This document shows positions 22,128 to 32,893 of a stretch of 64,000 nucleotides of DNA, in pieces. This stretch comes from Homarus americanus. Its lineage: Eukaryota; Arthropoda; Malacostraca; Decapoda; Nephropidae. Each line of letters begins with the position of its first letter. Position 1 is the stretch's first letter. The position numbers and the translations under genes are program-made. The DNA lies in the NCBI RefSeq assembly GCF_018991925.1, contig NW_024738608.1:2360787-2424786 (forward strand), read 5' to 3'. The notes under the pieces are model-generated. The model was not told the origin of the DNA, made no database searches, and saw only the letters and a list, made by a program, of their open reading frames with translations.

Positions 22128-22857
22128 TCGGTGCCTTGGGTATCATATTTAAATTTTCGGTGGTGAAAACTGTTGAAAAACATTTATTCAGATTATTGCT
22201 CATTTCTCCTTCGTTATCAGTTAGCTCGCCGGTATCTGACTGTATTGGTCCAATCTTCATTAGTTTGATACATTTGAAAGATTCCCTTGGGGGTTGACTT
22301 TGCCTCTCTTGCTACCTTCAGTTCATTATTCCTCTTTGCTTTTCTTATTTCGATCGTAACCCTACTGGCCAATACCTTATAATAATCTCGGAGGTAAACT
22401 TCACCACGATTTATTCTCCTACCTATAGCCTTCCTTTGTCCAATAATATTCTTTAAATAATTATTTATCCATTTAGGGTCATTTTTGTTTGACCTGATTT
22501 TTCTGTATGGTATTTTCTGCCATTGTGCATTGAGTAACTCATTATTTAAATTGTTGTGGAATTCGTCAACCTTAGATCTCGTGATCAGGTATCATCAACC
22601 GTCATATTTTGTGAGATTATCGTTGTCAGGTCCCCAGGTAAGGTGAGGTCGCCCTTTGTGGGTACATTGTGTGAGGTCATGTAATTCAACCCCAAGCGTG
22701 ATACCCCTTCTCTCAGCTGCCTCTTCAAACTATCAAAGTTTGCCCTTCTGAAATCTGGGACCTTAATGGAATTTTCCTTGCGACTACCCTCAAATTCTAA
22801 TTGGAATCTTATTTCTTTGTGATCACTGTTAGCAAGTTCGTTCCCGACCTCGACATT

Positions 22858-22957
22858 NNNNNNNNNNNNNNNNNNNNNNNNNNNNNNNNNNNNNNNNNNN
22901 NNNNNNNNNNNNNNNNNNNNNNNNNNNNNNNNNNNNNNNNNNNNNNNNNNNNNNNNN
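22858..22957. other. Assembly gap (100 N)
   Basis: Exactly 100 Ns, the usual placeholder for a gap of unknown size. Repeats flank it on both sides (CR1 left, Tigger-type element right). The EMC5 exons show the two sides are in inconsistent orientation. Confidence 0.99.
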
Positions 22958-23147
22958 GCATACCATCATAAAGTTAAGATAATATTTTTACTACAACATA
23001 GTTGTGCGTCGTCAAAAAGTGGAGTTTGGGGGTCGGCCCGGTCTCTATTTCAATTAATCCCATATGTTATGTTGCTCACTTTACGCGTTTCTCACTTTCC
23101 GCGGTACCCTGTGGGTTGAATTAACCGCGTAAAGTGAGGTTTGACTG
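22958..23147. mobile_element. Tigger-type element, right end only
   Basis: Matches the right-hand 190 bp or so of the TTACGCGG family (CAAAAAGTGGAGTTTGGGGG to GTGAGGTTTGACTG, then TA). The left part is lost in the assembly gap. Confidence 0.85.
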
Positions 23148-23604
23148 TATATTATTTTAAGAAACTATGGCTGCTAACATGGGAGGTGCGTCTTATATGC
23201 TGTAAAATACGCAAACAAAAAATTCTTTTATTTATTTTTGTTTTACTTCATACACAAATTTGCATGTGAAAACCCTTAAGCAATAATTAATACCATATGC
23301 AATTTTGCATATGAGAACCCCAAGAGTGTTAATACTGATAAAAAATAATAATGCAATTTTTACATTTAGTTTCTTTACCTCCCTATTACTCTATGAAAGA
23401 AATCAAAGAAAAATAGTAAAAAAAAATATTACAGCTTGAATCACAAAAATAACTCAAAATTGTACACATTCACAGGATAACCTGGGACAAAATGACTACT
23501 GTATAGAAGAAAATCAATAAGTCTTTGGGCCCTATCTTCTTCTTTAATCATGTTAGACCAAATACTGCATACCGTATTCTTTACATCAACCATCAGATAC
23601 TTAC

Positions 23605-23657
23605 ATCAGTTGGTAAGGAAGTAAACTCCTGTTCTGTGACTCTCATGTAAGTTCGAT
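23605..23657 (-). CDS. EMC5: EMC5/MMGT1, exon 2
   Basis: The minus strand reads acceptor TTGTTGCTGTGCAG, then 53 nt encoding (H)RTYMRVTEQEFTSLPTD, then donor GTAAGT. In EMC5 proteins the stretch Q-H-R-x-Y-x-R-x-T-E-x-E...L-P-x-D links the two transmembrane helices, and in human MMGT1 it is a separate exon with the same borders. The exon begins with AT, completing the His codon started by the C at the end of exon 1, and ends in phase 0, exactly what exon 3 at 10619 requires. It lies about 650 bp from the assembly gap. Confidence 0.93.
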
Positions 23658-23764
23658 CTGCACAGCAACAAGCATTCAAGAGAACATCAGCATCATGAAA
23701 AAAAAAATACAATTTAGATGGATATTAAAATGTGCAAAATTGAGCAATGTAAGTGGTGAAAATA

Positions 23765-24710
23765 CAGTGGTCCCTAGATTAATGAACACAATTGGTTCCA
23801 CAGAGTCAGTTGTTAACCGAAAAATTTGTTAACTGAATCTATTATTTCAATGGGATATTGGGTAACTGGTTCCAACTCACAAAAAAAGTATATACAAAGT
23901 ACAGTACTGTATACCGGTAATAGAATTAACAAAACATTAAATATAAACTAAATACAGCACTGTACTGTACAGTATACTGTACAATAATAAATTAAAAACA
24001 ATAGAATACTGTACTGTATTTTAACTTACTTTGAGGTGTGTATGTCGTATTACCAGCAGCTTTGTTTATATATAAAACCGCTGATTATAGACAGCAACCT
24101 TGTTTACATATAAAACAGCTGATTATAGAGGCAGTCGATGATGACATGCCATATTCTTTACAGAGTGCATTGGTTCTAATGCCTTCTTCATGTTTCATAA
24201 TAATTTCTGTACTGTATATTATCAATATGTTAACTAAATTTCAGAATGACCAATAATTTTAATGTAAAAATGCAAAAATATTCAAGAGACCAACAAACTC
24301 GGTGTTGACTCCACTGTAAACAAAGTTAAACTGAGATGTGACACGGTCAAGTGTTGGTGGGTGATTCAATAAAGCTGAAGGGCACACAAAAACTGTTCCC
24401 TGTACTGTATATATTATCAATATGCTAACTAAATTTCAGAATGACCAATAATTTTATTATAAAAATTGCAAAAATATTCAAGAGCACAACTTTCTTGATA
24501 TTTACTCCACTGGAAACGAATGTAATCATAGAACCAATTACTGTACTGTATTTGCAGACAAGTCGATCAGCTGATGCGCACAACAAAGTATTTCTCGTAA
24601 GGCTGTCGTTAATCAAAGTTTTGTTCATTAATGGAACTGATAATCCTTGAGGGCTAATTCGTTAACCAAAATTTCGTTAATTGAACCATTCGTTAATCGA
24701 GGGACCACTG
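23765..24710. mobile_element. Pogo-type MITE (GGTCCCT/GTTAAC family), copy 1
   Basis: 946 bp between TA dinucleotides, with ends CAGTGGTCCCTAGATTAATG and TTAATCGAGGGACCACTG. GTTAACCGAAAAA and TTCGTTAA words repeat at the ends. There is an internal duplication of TTTCAGAATGACCAATAATT (about 24240 and 24435). No coding capacity. A second copy forms the outer shell at 31725-34563. Confidence 0.9.
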
Positions 24711-24935
24711 TAAAGTACAGTACAGTACCTATAATATAATCCTAGTCAAATTATGAAGCACAAAATTCATCCTGCTTGTTCTATTTATTAAGGAACAGAG
24801 TATTAAGAAAGTACAGTACAGTATACAGTACAGTACAGGTATTTTGATTTTTTGTAACAAAAAATCACAGACCATGAATAAAACCTACACCCCTGAAAAT
24901 TGCATAATACAAATATATAAAAAAATTGAATTTTT

Positions 24936-25363
24936 ATTGTTAAGAGTGCGTGGCTTACTGACCATAACTGATACAGAAGCCACGAGAAAACACAAATCGT
25001 ACAAAAAGGTAAGCTCTCCACACTGAGAAGCAGGTCACTGTACTGCCGAGTGATGAATATACAGTGCAATAGTTAAGCAACACCCATTAGTAACACAAAG
25101 GGAGTTAAAGTACATGTCACCTGCACTTTTACCTGACACAGTGGCTGGCACATTATATTACAAGTGGCAACCAGGAATGCTTATCTAGCATCCTTAGTCT
25201 GGCCATTCTGGGATTTTTAATATACGTACAATGTAAACAAACAGAATCACTCAGCGGTACAGTGACCTACTTCCCAATGTGGAGAGCTTACCTTTGTGTA
25301 TGACTGTGTTTTCTCACGGCTTCTGTATAAGTTACGGTCAGTAAGCCACGCTCTCCTAACAAT
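24936..25363. repeat. Foldback inverted repeat with about 120-bp arms
   Basis: The left arm 24936-25054 and right arm 25248-25363 are reverse complements with scattered mismatches. They share GCGTGGCTTACTGACC, ACAGAAGCC and GGTAAGCTCTCCACA. The loop is about 190 bp. No protein similarity. It could be a foldback transposon or an arrangement made by inverted duplication. Confidence 0.8.
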
Positions 25364-25944
25364 GAAAGTGAGGAAATCCTTTGCTTTAAGATTTCATATA
25401 TATTAATTTACAGGAAGCAAATTTAAAACCATAGGTAAAGGACATAGGCATAAATGAATGCTACTATTTATGAGACATAAGAAAATAACTCTGGATTAAA
25501 AATATATGCCCTACTTTACAAGGTGAATCACAATTAAGAGTAATCGTGGTGAGAGGTTCAACTGTTGCACTAAAGCACCATCAAAATTTTATTTGTACCT
25601 GTACTCGGATCCATTTAATCATTCATCTACAATTATTCATACAGGTATCTTCAGGTAATTAAATAGTAACTTGTTATACACTTAGGATTATCCCATAAAT
25701 TTTACAAAGCTATATCAGCACTAAATATGCAATGGTAAAGTGCCAGTCACATTTGACATAATAGGTATATAATTAAGCGACTGTTTTCATTGGCCGCCAG
25801 GCAAATTGAAGTGATTATACAATAACAAGCAAGATGTGTTTCCGAAAATGTTCTTCTTAAATGACTTTCGTAAACAGGACTCATTTTCCTATAGCATCCC
25901 ATATTAAAAGCTGAGATACATTCCAGTCCAAAATCTTTCAACCG
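25364..25944. other. Unassigned non-coding sequence
   Basis: AT-rich. Nothing recognised. Confidence 0.3.
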
Positions 25945-26276
25945 TGCTTTGCTATTAATAAAGCACGGAGTGGACTTGAGGGTAGACTCAACATTTGTAA
26001 TAAATTTCTTTGATTATTTGTGAGAGGATTTCCCATTATTATTTATTTGTATGTGTTTTGTGTGTGTTTGTCTACACACACACACACACTCACATATACA
26101 ATACAGGTAAAGGAAATTACTGTCTCTAGAATGAATGGCTCCCTGTCCTGGCCGCAAAAATGACGGTAACTTTAAAACTACCCACAGACATTCTTGAGTA
26201 CATCCAGGGTGTCATCCGCGAATAATAGAGGACCGCAAAATAAAAATCTATGAATTATCCAGGCGTAGTGAATTAT
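25945..26276. mobile_element. Pogo-type MITE (AATTCGCGG family), partial copy 4
   Basis: Contains the family's GACTTGAGGGTAGACTCAAC, the (GT)n/(AC)n hairpin, CCCTGTCCTGGCCGC and ACATCCAGGGTGTCATCCGC. The left end is missing and the right end (GAATTATCCAGGCGTA) has diverged. Confidence 0.75.
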
Positions 26277-26639
26277 AATTACTATAACTATAAAACAAAA
26301 GAAAGTAAGAATATAATTGATGTATTAAATCAATGCCCAGGTTATTATTTTCCTAATTATATTTTACTTTAATATTTGCAGGATAATTCTCCCGTCCACA
26401 CAGCCAGAATCGTCAGACATAAAACTTCTGGAGTGGCTGAGCAAAGGGTGCGTATGGGTAGTCATCGTTAGGTTGTGGGAGACGGACAATAACCAAACAC
26501 CACAACAACTCCAACACACGAAGGAGTGGGGTCGTTTTCGCATACCAGTAAATCGGCAACAAATTCTGTATAATAGTGTAGCCTCTTTCCCAAACAGATT
26601 GCGAAAGGTAATTGCTAAGAATGGTGGATGGACAAAGCA
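26277..26639. other. Unassigned non-coding sequence
   Basis: No family recognised. A minus-strand open frame crosses into the MITE to the right and has no independent support. Confidence 0.3.
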
Positions 26640-26960
26640 CAGTCTCTCCTCGACTTACGACGGGGTTCCGTCCCGAAGACCAGGTCATAAGTCGATTTGG
26701 TCGTAAGTCGAAAAGGCTAAAATAATACATAGAAATTCTAAAATGAGTGTCTCTTTTTCTTCTCAGCACCACGAGAACTCTCACTTTTACGCTTGCCAGC
26801 AACTTTAAAGGGAATTACAAAAAAAATTTTGTCAGTACACAGCGCGATCACTAATGTCGGAACTCGAAAATACTTAATGTGAAAAATATTTTATACGACC
26901 ATGGCCGTCGTATGTCCAGGTTGTCGTAAGTCGGACATGCCATAAGTCAAGGAGAGACTG
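26640..26960. mobile_element. Pogo-type MITE (CGACTTACGACC family), copy 4
   Basis: CAGTCTCTCCTCGACTTACG at the left; CATAAGTCAAGGAGAGACTG then TA at the right. The left flank is CA, not TA. The core is shared with the other copies. Confidence 0.88.
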
Positions 26961-27218
26961 TACTAACGTTGTAACTGGCTGTTCAACCACCCACCTCCCT
27001 CACGCACCCAAGATTCATGTAAGACGGTACTTCGCTCCTTCCACTTATGACCTGGTTAGTATTGTGACACTAAATAAAGCATAACATAAATAATTGTTGT
27101 CTTTTGTAATTTATTTTATCCTATTACATCTTAATAGATTAATTTATTTAAGTATTAACTATAAAACCTGAAATGTTTAATATATGAACTTGATAAATCT
27201 AATAAAATCGACACGATA

Positions 27219-29917
27219 CAGTATTACCCCGCTTTACGCGGTTTCACTTTCCGCGTTTTCTCATTTACGCGGTGCCTCGCCAGAACCGAACTTTCACTTT
27301 CCGCGGCTCATCTACCCATATACTCGCAGAGTGTCCGGCTCGACGCTATTTTTAGATTCGCCCCACCCGCCTGCTCCCGCCTCCTCCCTCCTACGCCTCC
27401 GCCTGGCGAAGCCGCGCGGTAAGGTTGCGCAGTGCATGTCTCTGTTGCGTTATCACTGACGTCATATGACGTATCGGACTGTGATTGGCCATGCATCCCT
27501 ACCTCCCTCCGCTGCTAGCTATAATTGGTTTAAAGTAATATGACGTGTCCACCTGGAGGAGGGAGGGAGGGAGGGAGGGAGGGAGGGAGGGAGGAAATAC
27601 AACGCTTGACCTAGCCGCGGCAGTTTCATCCCTCCAGGCCACATCGTGTATACGTGCATCCATTGTTCTGTGAAATGGCTTCCGCCGGACCACCGCCACC
27701 AGAGAGAAACCTTTCCTTACCTGGACCCAGGCGCCCTAAGCCAAAGAAGATACGACGTTCCCTAAGCTACGAAGTGAAATACCAGATAATTCAAGATTTG
27801 GAGAAAGGAACACGTCAAGCTGATCTCGCACGCAAGCATGGAGTCAACGAATCTATGATTCGTACTATTAAGAAGGATGCAGCCAAGATCAAAGCGCACA
27901 TGAGAATCACAAAGTCTGCAGGTGCTTCAATGATCAAGTATTGCCAGAACAAGGTGCTGCTAAAGGTGGAAAATTTGCTGGTGAGTTATTTGATTCGTCA
28001 GGCGCGACGCAACATGGCGGTGGACACGCGATCCGTTCAAAAGTACGCACGTGAACTGTACGCAGCAGTGTCACGTAAGATGGGAATTGCAGAGCCCAAA
28101 CCCTTCAATGCTTCCTCTGGTTGACTGCATAGGTTTAAGATGAGGAACAATATCACCAACATCAACATTGGTGGTGAAGAAGCGAGTGCTGACCGTGTGG
28201 CGGCAAGAGATTTTCCTCCGTTCTTAAGTGAGGTTATGGAGGAAGGGCAGTACACTGACGACCAGGTGTTCAACATGGACGAATCCGGCCTATTTTGGAA
28301 AAAGCTGCCTACCAAGACCTTTGTTGTCCAGTCTGCCAGCAAGGTTCGGGGTCGGAAGTTGCAGAAGGAGCGCATCACCGTCCTCTTTACCACCAATGCC
28401 TCCGGTACCTGTAAACCAAAGTTATCGGTGATTCACACAGCCCGCAAGCCGCACGCCTACAAGAACGTGGACATGAGCAAGATTAATGTCCACTGGCTGA
28501 CCGCACGCAAGGCGTGGATGTTCTCTGCTCTGTCACTCTCCTGGTTTGATGACTGTTTCATTCCTGACGTGAAGAAATTCTGCGAGCAAAAAAATGTTCC
28601 ATTCAAGATTTTGTTGCTCCTTGACAACGCACCAGGACACTCGCCCCAACTTATGGATCATCACCCCAACGTAAAAGTGGTCTTCCTTCCTCCCAACACT
28701 GCGTCATTAATCCAGCCCATGGACCAGGAGTTGATCTGCAATGTTAAAGCTGCATACTCGGCAAAGAAATTCAAGATCCTGAAAGACTGTACCAACACCA
28801 AGGATGAGTTGCGTAAGCTGGGTGACACCGACAGCGAGAGTAAAAGCGACGAGGACAAGGAACAAGAGGTGGTGACTCAAGAAGTTCTCGTCAAACAGTT
28901 TTGGAAGAAATTTAACGTCAAACAAGCTGTAGACTTCTTGGTGGAGGCATGGGATCAGCTGTCTATAGCTACGATTTGTCACGCATGGAGGCATGTGTTG
29001 CATGGCATACCAGGTGAGAGGCGGAGTCAACCTGTGACTGGTTTGGTTCAGTCTGTGACAGTGGCATTGGACCTTGCAAGAGAAGCTGCGCACAGTATTA
29101 CAGCTGAAGGCTTCTCCGAGACCACCAACGAAGACATCCTGGAGGTGATCAGAGATCCTGAAATGACTGCCGACGAGATGTTGGAAGATGATAATGTCAG
29201 TGAAGAGGAAGGTGGTGCGTCAATCCCAGAAGAACACAAATTAACGCATAGTAATATTAAGGGTGCCATCGAGTGTGCAGATAAATTACAGCTCTTCCTT
29301 TCCAACGACTATGACGATGACCGCTACGAAGTCTTCCATACCCGGCTGGTGCAGGCTATGGAGCCGTACATCACGGTGTATCAAGATAACATCAACACTA
29401 GCCGTCAAAAAAGCATTACCGAGATCTTCGCCCGCAACCCACCACAGCCAGCCAGAGCCAGTGATAGTGACATTGAAGGTGAAGGTGACTTTGAGGGATT
29501 TGTCAGGGAGGCCCTGACAACTATAACGGATAGTGATGGTGATTCACCTGGTGATGGTGATTCACCTGAGGGCCAGTAATCTGCCCTCTGTCTCAGAACC
29601 AGCCTCCATCCCCGTACGCCGACCCATCTCTTCTACTAACGTAAGTGTTCAACCTAACTTTTAGTTTTCCTAACCTAACCTTTATTTTTCCTAACTTAAC
29701 CTTTATTTTTCCTAACCTAACCTCTTCTATATTACTTGTTTGTTCATACCATCATAAAGTTAAGATAAAATTTTTACTACAACATAGTTGTGTGTTGTCA
29801 AAAAGTGGAGTTTGGGGGTCGGGCCAGTCTGTATTGGAATTAATCCCATACGTTCTGTTGTTCACTTAACGCGGTACCCTGTGGGTTCAATTGACCGCGT
29901 AAAGCGGGGTACAACTG
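27219..29917 (+). mobile_element. Tigger element, full length, nearly intact
   Basis: 2,699 bp flanked by TA. It starts CAGTATTACCCCGCTTTACG and ends AAGCGGGGTACAACTG. TTACGCGG words repeat inside the ends. The 5' leader holds a (GGGA)n run near 27560, and the 3' part carries short TTTTCCTAACCTAACC repeats. It encodes one transposase frame broken by a single stop. It is the likely parent type of the shorter copies at 920, 11082, 22958 and 31866, which share its ends. Confidence 0.93.
27675..29579 (+). pseudogene. Tigger (pogo/Tc1-mariner) transposase with one in-frame stop
   Basis: The frame starts MASAGPPPPERN, with a Kozak-like GAAATGG, and runs 634 codons to TAA. Residues about 25-75 form the psq/CENP-B helix-turn-helix (YQIIQDLEKGTRQADLARKH, then GVNESMIRTIKKD); about 85-150 form the second DNA-binding domain. 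The DDE core has NMDESGLFWKKLP (D202), LLLDNAPGHS (D317) and NTASLIQPMDQE (D350), the DDD type expected for pogo/Tigger. The tail is acidic. Codon 150 (28122-28124) is TGA where related proteins have Trp just before LHRFK. The frame is otherwise open on both sides, so this one substitution is the only visible lesion. The element could still be moved by an intact relative. Confidence 0.93.
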
Positions 29918-30334
29918 TAATAGGAAACAACCCTATCATTCAGTTCCCTAGCCACACAAGAGTGTGATGTTGCCACATGAGCAAGGAAGGCTTGGTAGGA
30001 GGTAACATTACACCTGAAGACGACTGTACAATGTCATGGTCCCGATTTGACTTATTTCGTTTATTTCTTATGGGATTAATTCCTCATTTTAAGTGGATTC
30101 ATTCTCAGAGGCATTTTTCCGGTCCCAATTAGGAGAGGATAATGAGGACCCCCTGTATATACTAATGAATGCAACTTTGTTGAGGAGTCATGGTGTAATT
30201 TACGTTATTTGTGGAGGTGAGAGTATGCTATGACCGAGCGGGTCGGTTGTAAACAAACACATGACATGCGGTGACTCAGCAGATTTTATTAGGAGTATTT
30301 ACGGCAAATAATATTTTTTTTATTAATGGACCAA
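29918..30334. other. Unassigned non-coding sequence
   Basis: No coding or repeat signature seen. Confidence 0.3.
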
Positions 30335-30539
30335 ACTGGGCAATCCTGTTTACACCCAACCCCTATCCCACATATATCCATCCAACCTATATTTGAAGCT
30401 ATCCAGCGTGTTCGAGTTAATGATTATGTTTGGTAACTTGTTACACTCATCTACTACTCTATTTCCAATCCAATGTTTACCTTTCTCTTGTATGAATCTA
30501 AATTTGTCTAATTTAAAACCATTGCTACGCGTTTGCAAT
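30335..30539 (-). mobile_element. CR1-like LINE 3' fragment
   Basis: The minus-strand frame encodes RSNGFKLDKFRFIQEKGKHW, then VVDECNKLPNIIINSNTLDS, ending GYMWDRGWV. This is the extreme C-terminus of the same CR1 protein as at 18983-19207. Confidence 0.88.
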
Positions 30540-30540
30540 T

Positions 30541-30715
30541 AACCCTTCACTCCCAAGTTTGTTAGAGGAGAGGGGGATGAGGTGATAACTCAAAAATGAC
30601 TCATTTCTGAAGGAAATGAAGGTCAAATTCAAATGAATCATACCAAATACAATGGGGGAAAACCTAGATTTTTGGTGAAAAACCAATTGGTAGTGAAACT
30701 GCAATTTTCAAAAAA
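30541..30715. repeat. Diverged copy of the MITE at 31345-31508
   Basis: Shares CACTCCCAA-TTTGTT, TGATAACTCAAAAA, GACTCATTTCTGAAG and AGTGAAACTGCAATTTT in the same order. The left end has decayed. Confidence 0.7.
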
Positions 30716-30733
30716 TTTGCTCTCTTTGGTATA

Positions 30734-31041
30734 CAGTCAGTCCTCGACTTAAGACAGGGCTAGGGACCGACGACCAGGTCGTAAGTCGAATTGGTCGTAA
30801 GTCAGAAATGCGAAAAAAATACAAAGAAAATCTAAAATGAGTGTCTCTTTTTTTCTTCTCAGCACCACGAGAACTTTCACTTTTACACATGCCAGCCATT
30901 TTAAAGGGAATTACAAATGAAAATTTTGTCAGTGCACAGCGCGATCACTAACATCGAGACTCGAAAATAAGTAATTTGAAAAATATTTTATACGACTGTG
31001 GCGGTCGTATGCCCGGGTGGTCGTAAGTCGAGGAGTACCTG
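30734..31041. mobile_element. Pogo-type MITE (CGACTTACGACC family), copy 5
   Basis: CAGTCAGTCCTCGACTTAAG after TA; CGTAAGTCGAGGAGTACCTG before TA. Typical core. Confidence 0.88.
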
Positions 31042-31042
31042 T

Positions 31043-31241
31043 AGTTGCAGAAATGTGTCACTAAACGGCCAACCTATATGACCTACAGCAAACCTATCCA
31101 CCAATCACGTCCATTTTACAAGACCAATACCCATTCATTCATAAATCATAAATAGTGATACTACTACTACTACTGCGAAGCTGCCATTTGGAGACACGGG
31201 TTACCACATGGGGTGTAAGAACACATTTCTGCAACTGAACC
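31043..31241. repeat. Small element with 15-bp inverted ends
   Basis: Left AGTTGCAGAAATGTG and right CACATTTCTGCAACT are perfect inverted partners about 200 bp apart. The interior has a short (ACT)n run. No clear target duplication, since the left end abuts the neighbouring MITE. Confidence 0.6.
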
Positions 31242-31344
31242 AGATCTAAAAAAAGTACTTTGTTTAATATGGCCAAGGGGTCTGCCCTTCGACAGGGAAG
31301 TTAAATAAGGTAAGGTAGGTTTCTTTGGTTGGTAAGGTGGTATC

Positions 31345-31508
31345 ATTGCAGTTTCACTCCCAACTTTGTTGGATGGGAAGGGGGGTGGAGTGATAACTCA
31401 AAAAGACTCATTTCTGAAGAAAATTAAGGTCAAAATCGAATGAATCACACCAACTACCACTGGAAAACCTAGATTCTGATCAAAAACCAATCATAGTGAA
31501 ACTGCAAT
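31345..31508. mobile_element. 164-bp MITE with perfect 14-bp inverted ends
   Basis: ATTGCAGTTTCACT at the left and AGTGAAACTGCAAT at the right. Non-coding. A diverged relative lies at 30541-30715. I could not settle the target duplication. Confidence 0.72.
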
Positions 31509-31724
31509 TTTACCATTAATTTTTTCATGTCCAAAGCATGTAGAAACATAATTTTTTGTGTCATTTAATCAGTTTTTCACTGTGTTTTACCCAGCCCACT
31601 ACAGGTTATTTATGATCGTAGAAAGAGAAAAACAAAATAAATAAATCACAATTAAAATATTGTCGCCTCTTTTAAAATACTTACTATAATGATAAGAAGA
31701 TCTGTGAAAAAAATAAAGTAAATA
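31509..31724. other. Unassigned AT-rich spacer
   Basis: Nothing recognised. Confidence 0.3.
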
Positions 31725-31865
31725 CAGTGGTCCCTCAGAGTCCACAGAGTCGTTCGTTAACCAAAAATTCCGTTAACCGAATCTATTATTTCAATGGGAT
31801 ATTGGGTAATTGGTTCCAACTCACAGAAAAAGTAAACATACAAAGTACTGTACACCAGTAGTGTA

Positions 31866-32740
31866 CAGTTAACCCTCACTTTACGCGGTCCCGCATTCCG
31901 CATTTTCACGTTAACGCGGTGCCTTGCCAGAACCTCACGTGCTCACATTACGCGGTACGTGAACCCCATTACGTGGAGCGTGTCCGGCGCGACGCTATTT
32001 TTAGATTCGCCCCACCCGCCTGCCTGCCTGCCTCTCCCTCCTCCTCCCTCCGCTTGGGCAAGCGGCGCGGTAAGGTTGCGCAGTGTGTGTCTTTGTTGCG
32101 TTATCACTGACGTCATATGACGTATCAGACCTGTGATTGGCCATGCATCCCTACCCCCCTCTGCTGCTAGCTGTAATTGGCTTAAAGTAGTATGACGTGT
32201 CCACCCGGGGGAGGGAGGGAGGAAAGACGACGCTTGACCTAGCCGCGGCAGTTTCATCCCTCAAGGCCACTCCGTGTAAACGCGCATCCATTGTTCCGTA
32301 AAATGGCTTCCGCCGGACCACCACCCCCAGGGAAGCCCTGACAACTGTAAGTGACAGTGATGGTGATTCACCTAGTAATGGTGATTCACCTGAGGGCCAG
32401 TAATCTGCCCTCTGCCTCGGAACCAGCCTCCATCCCCGTATGCCGACCCATCTCTTTTACTACCGTAAGTGTTACACCTAATTTTTAGTTTTCTAACCTA
32501 ACCTTTATTTTTCCTATGTTAACCTTTATCTTTCCTAACTTAACCTCTTCTATATTACTTGTTTTTTCATACCATCATAAAGTTAAGATAAAATTTTTAC
32601 TACAACATAGTTGTGTGTCGTCAAAAAGTGGAGTTTGGGGATCGGCCCGGACTCCATTTCAATTAATCCCATATGTTATGTTATTCACTTTACGCGGGAC
32701 CCTCCGGGTTACATTAACCGCGTAAAGTGAGGGTTAACTG
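31866..32740 (+). mobile_element. Internally deleted Tigger element
   Basis: Ends CAGTTAACCCTCACTTTACG and AAAGTGAGGGTTAACTG with TA on both sides. It keeps the 5' leader and the first codons (ATGGCTTCCGCCGGACCACC) of the 27219 element, then jumps after about eight codons to the last part of the coding region (GGGAAGCCCTGACAACTG) and its 3' end. Thus about 1.8 kb of transposase is missing. Confidence 0.92.
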
Positions 32741-32893
32741 TAATAGAATTAACAAAACATTAAATATAAACTAAACACAGCACTGTACTGTACAGTATAC
32801 TGTACAATAATAAATAAAAAACAATAGAATACTGTATTGTATTTTAACTTACTTTGAGGTGTGTATGTCGTATTACCAGCAGCTTTGTTTATA

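Larger units (their letters stand above)
18911..22857 (-). mobile_element. CR1-like LINE, degenerate, with nested insertions, cut by the assembly gap
   Basis: The 3' end (lowest coordinates) shows ACATAAGAATATAAGG, a decayed 8-bp tail of the (CATAAGAA)n kind typical of CR1-type elements. Going up the minus strand come the C-terminal domain (18913-19208, then 20073-20700), the reverse transcriptase core (21318-21800) and the endonuclease-RT linker (22130-22857). Four insertions interrupt it: 19211-20072, its internal guest 19581-19930, an LTR remnant 20764-21322, and a 0.3-kb piece near 21811-22127. About 140 bp of RT are also missing near 20750. The endonuclease runs into the N gap. Confidence 0.85.
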
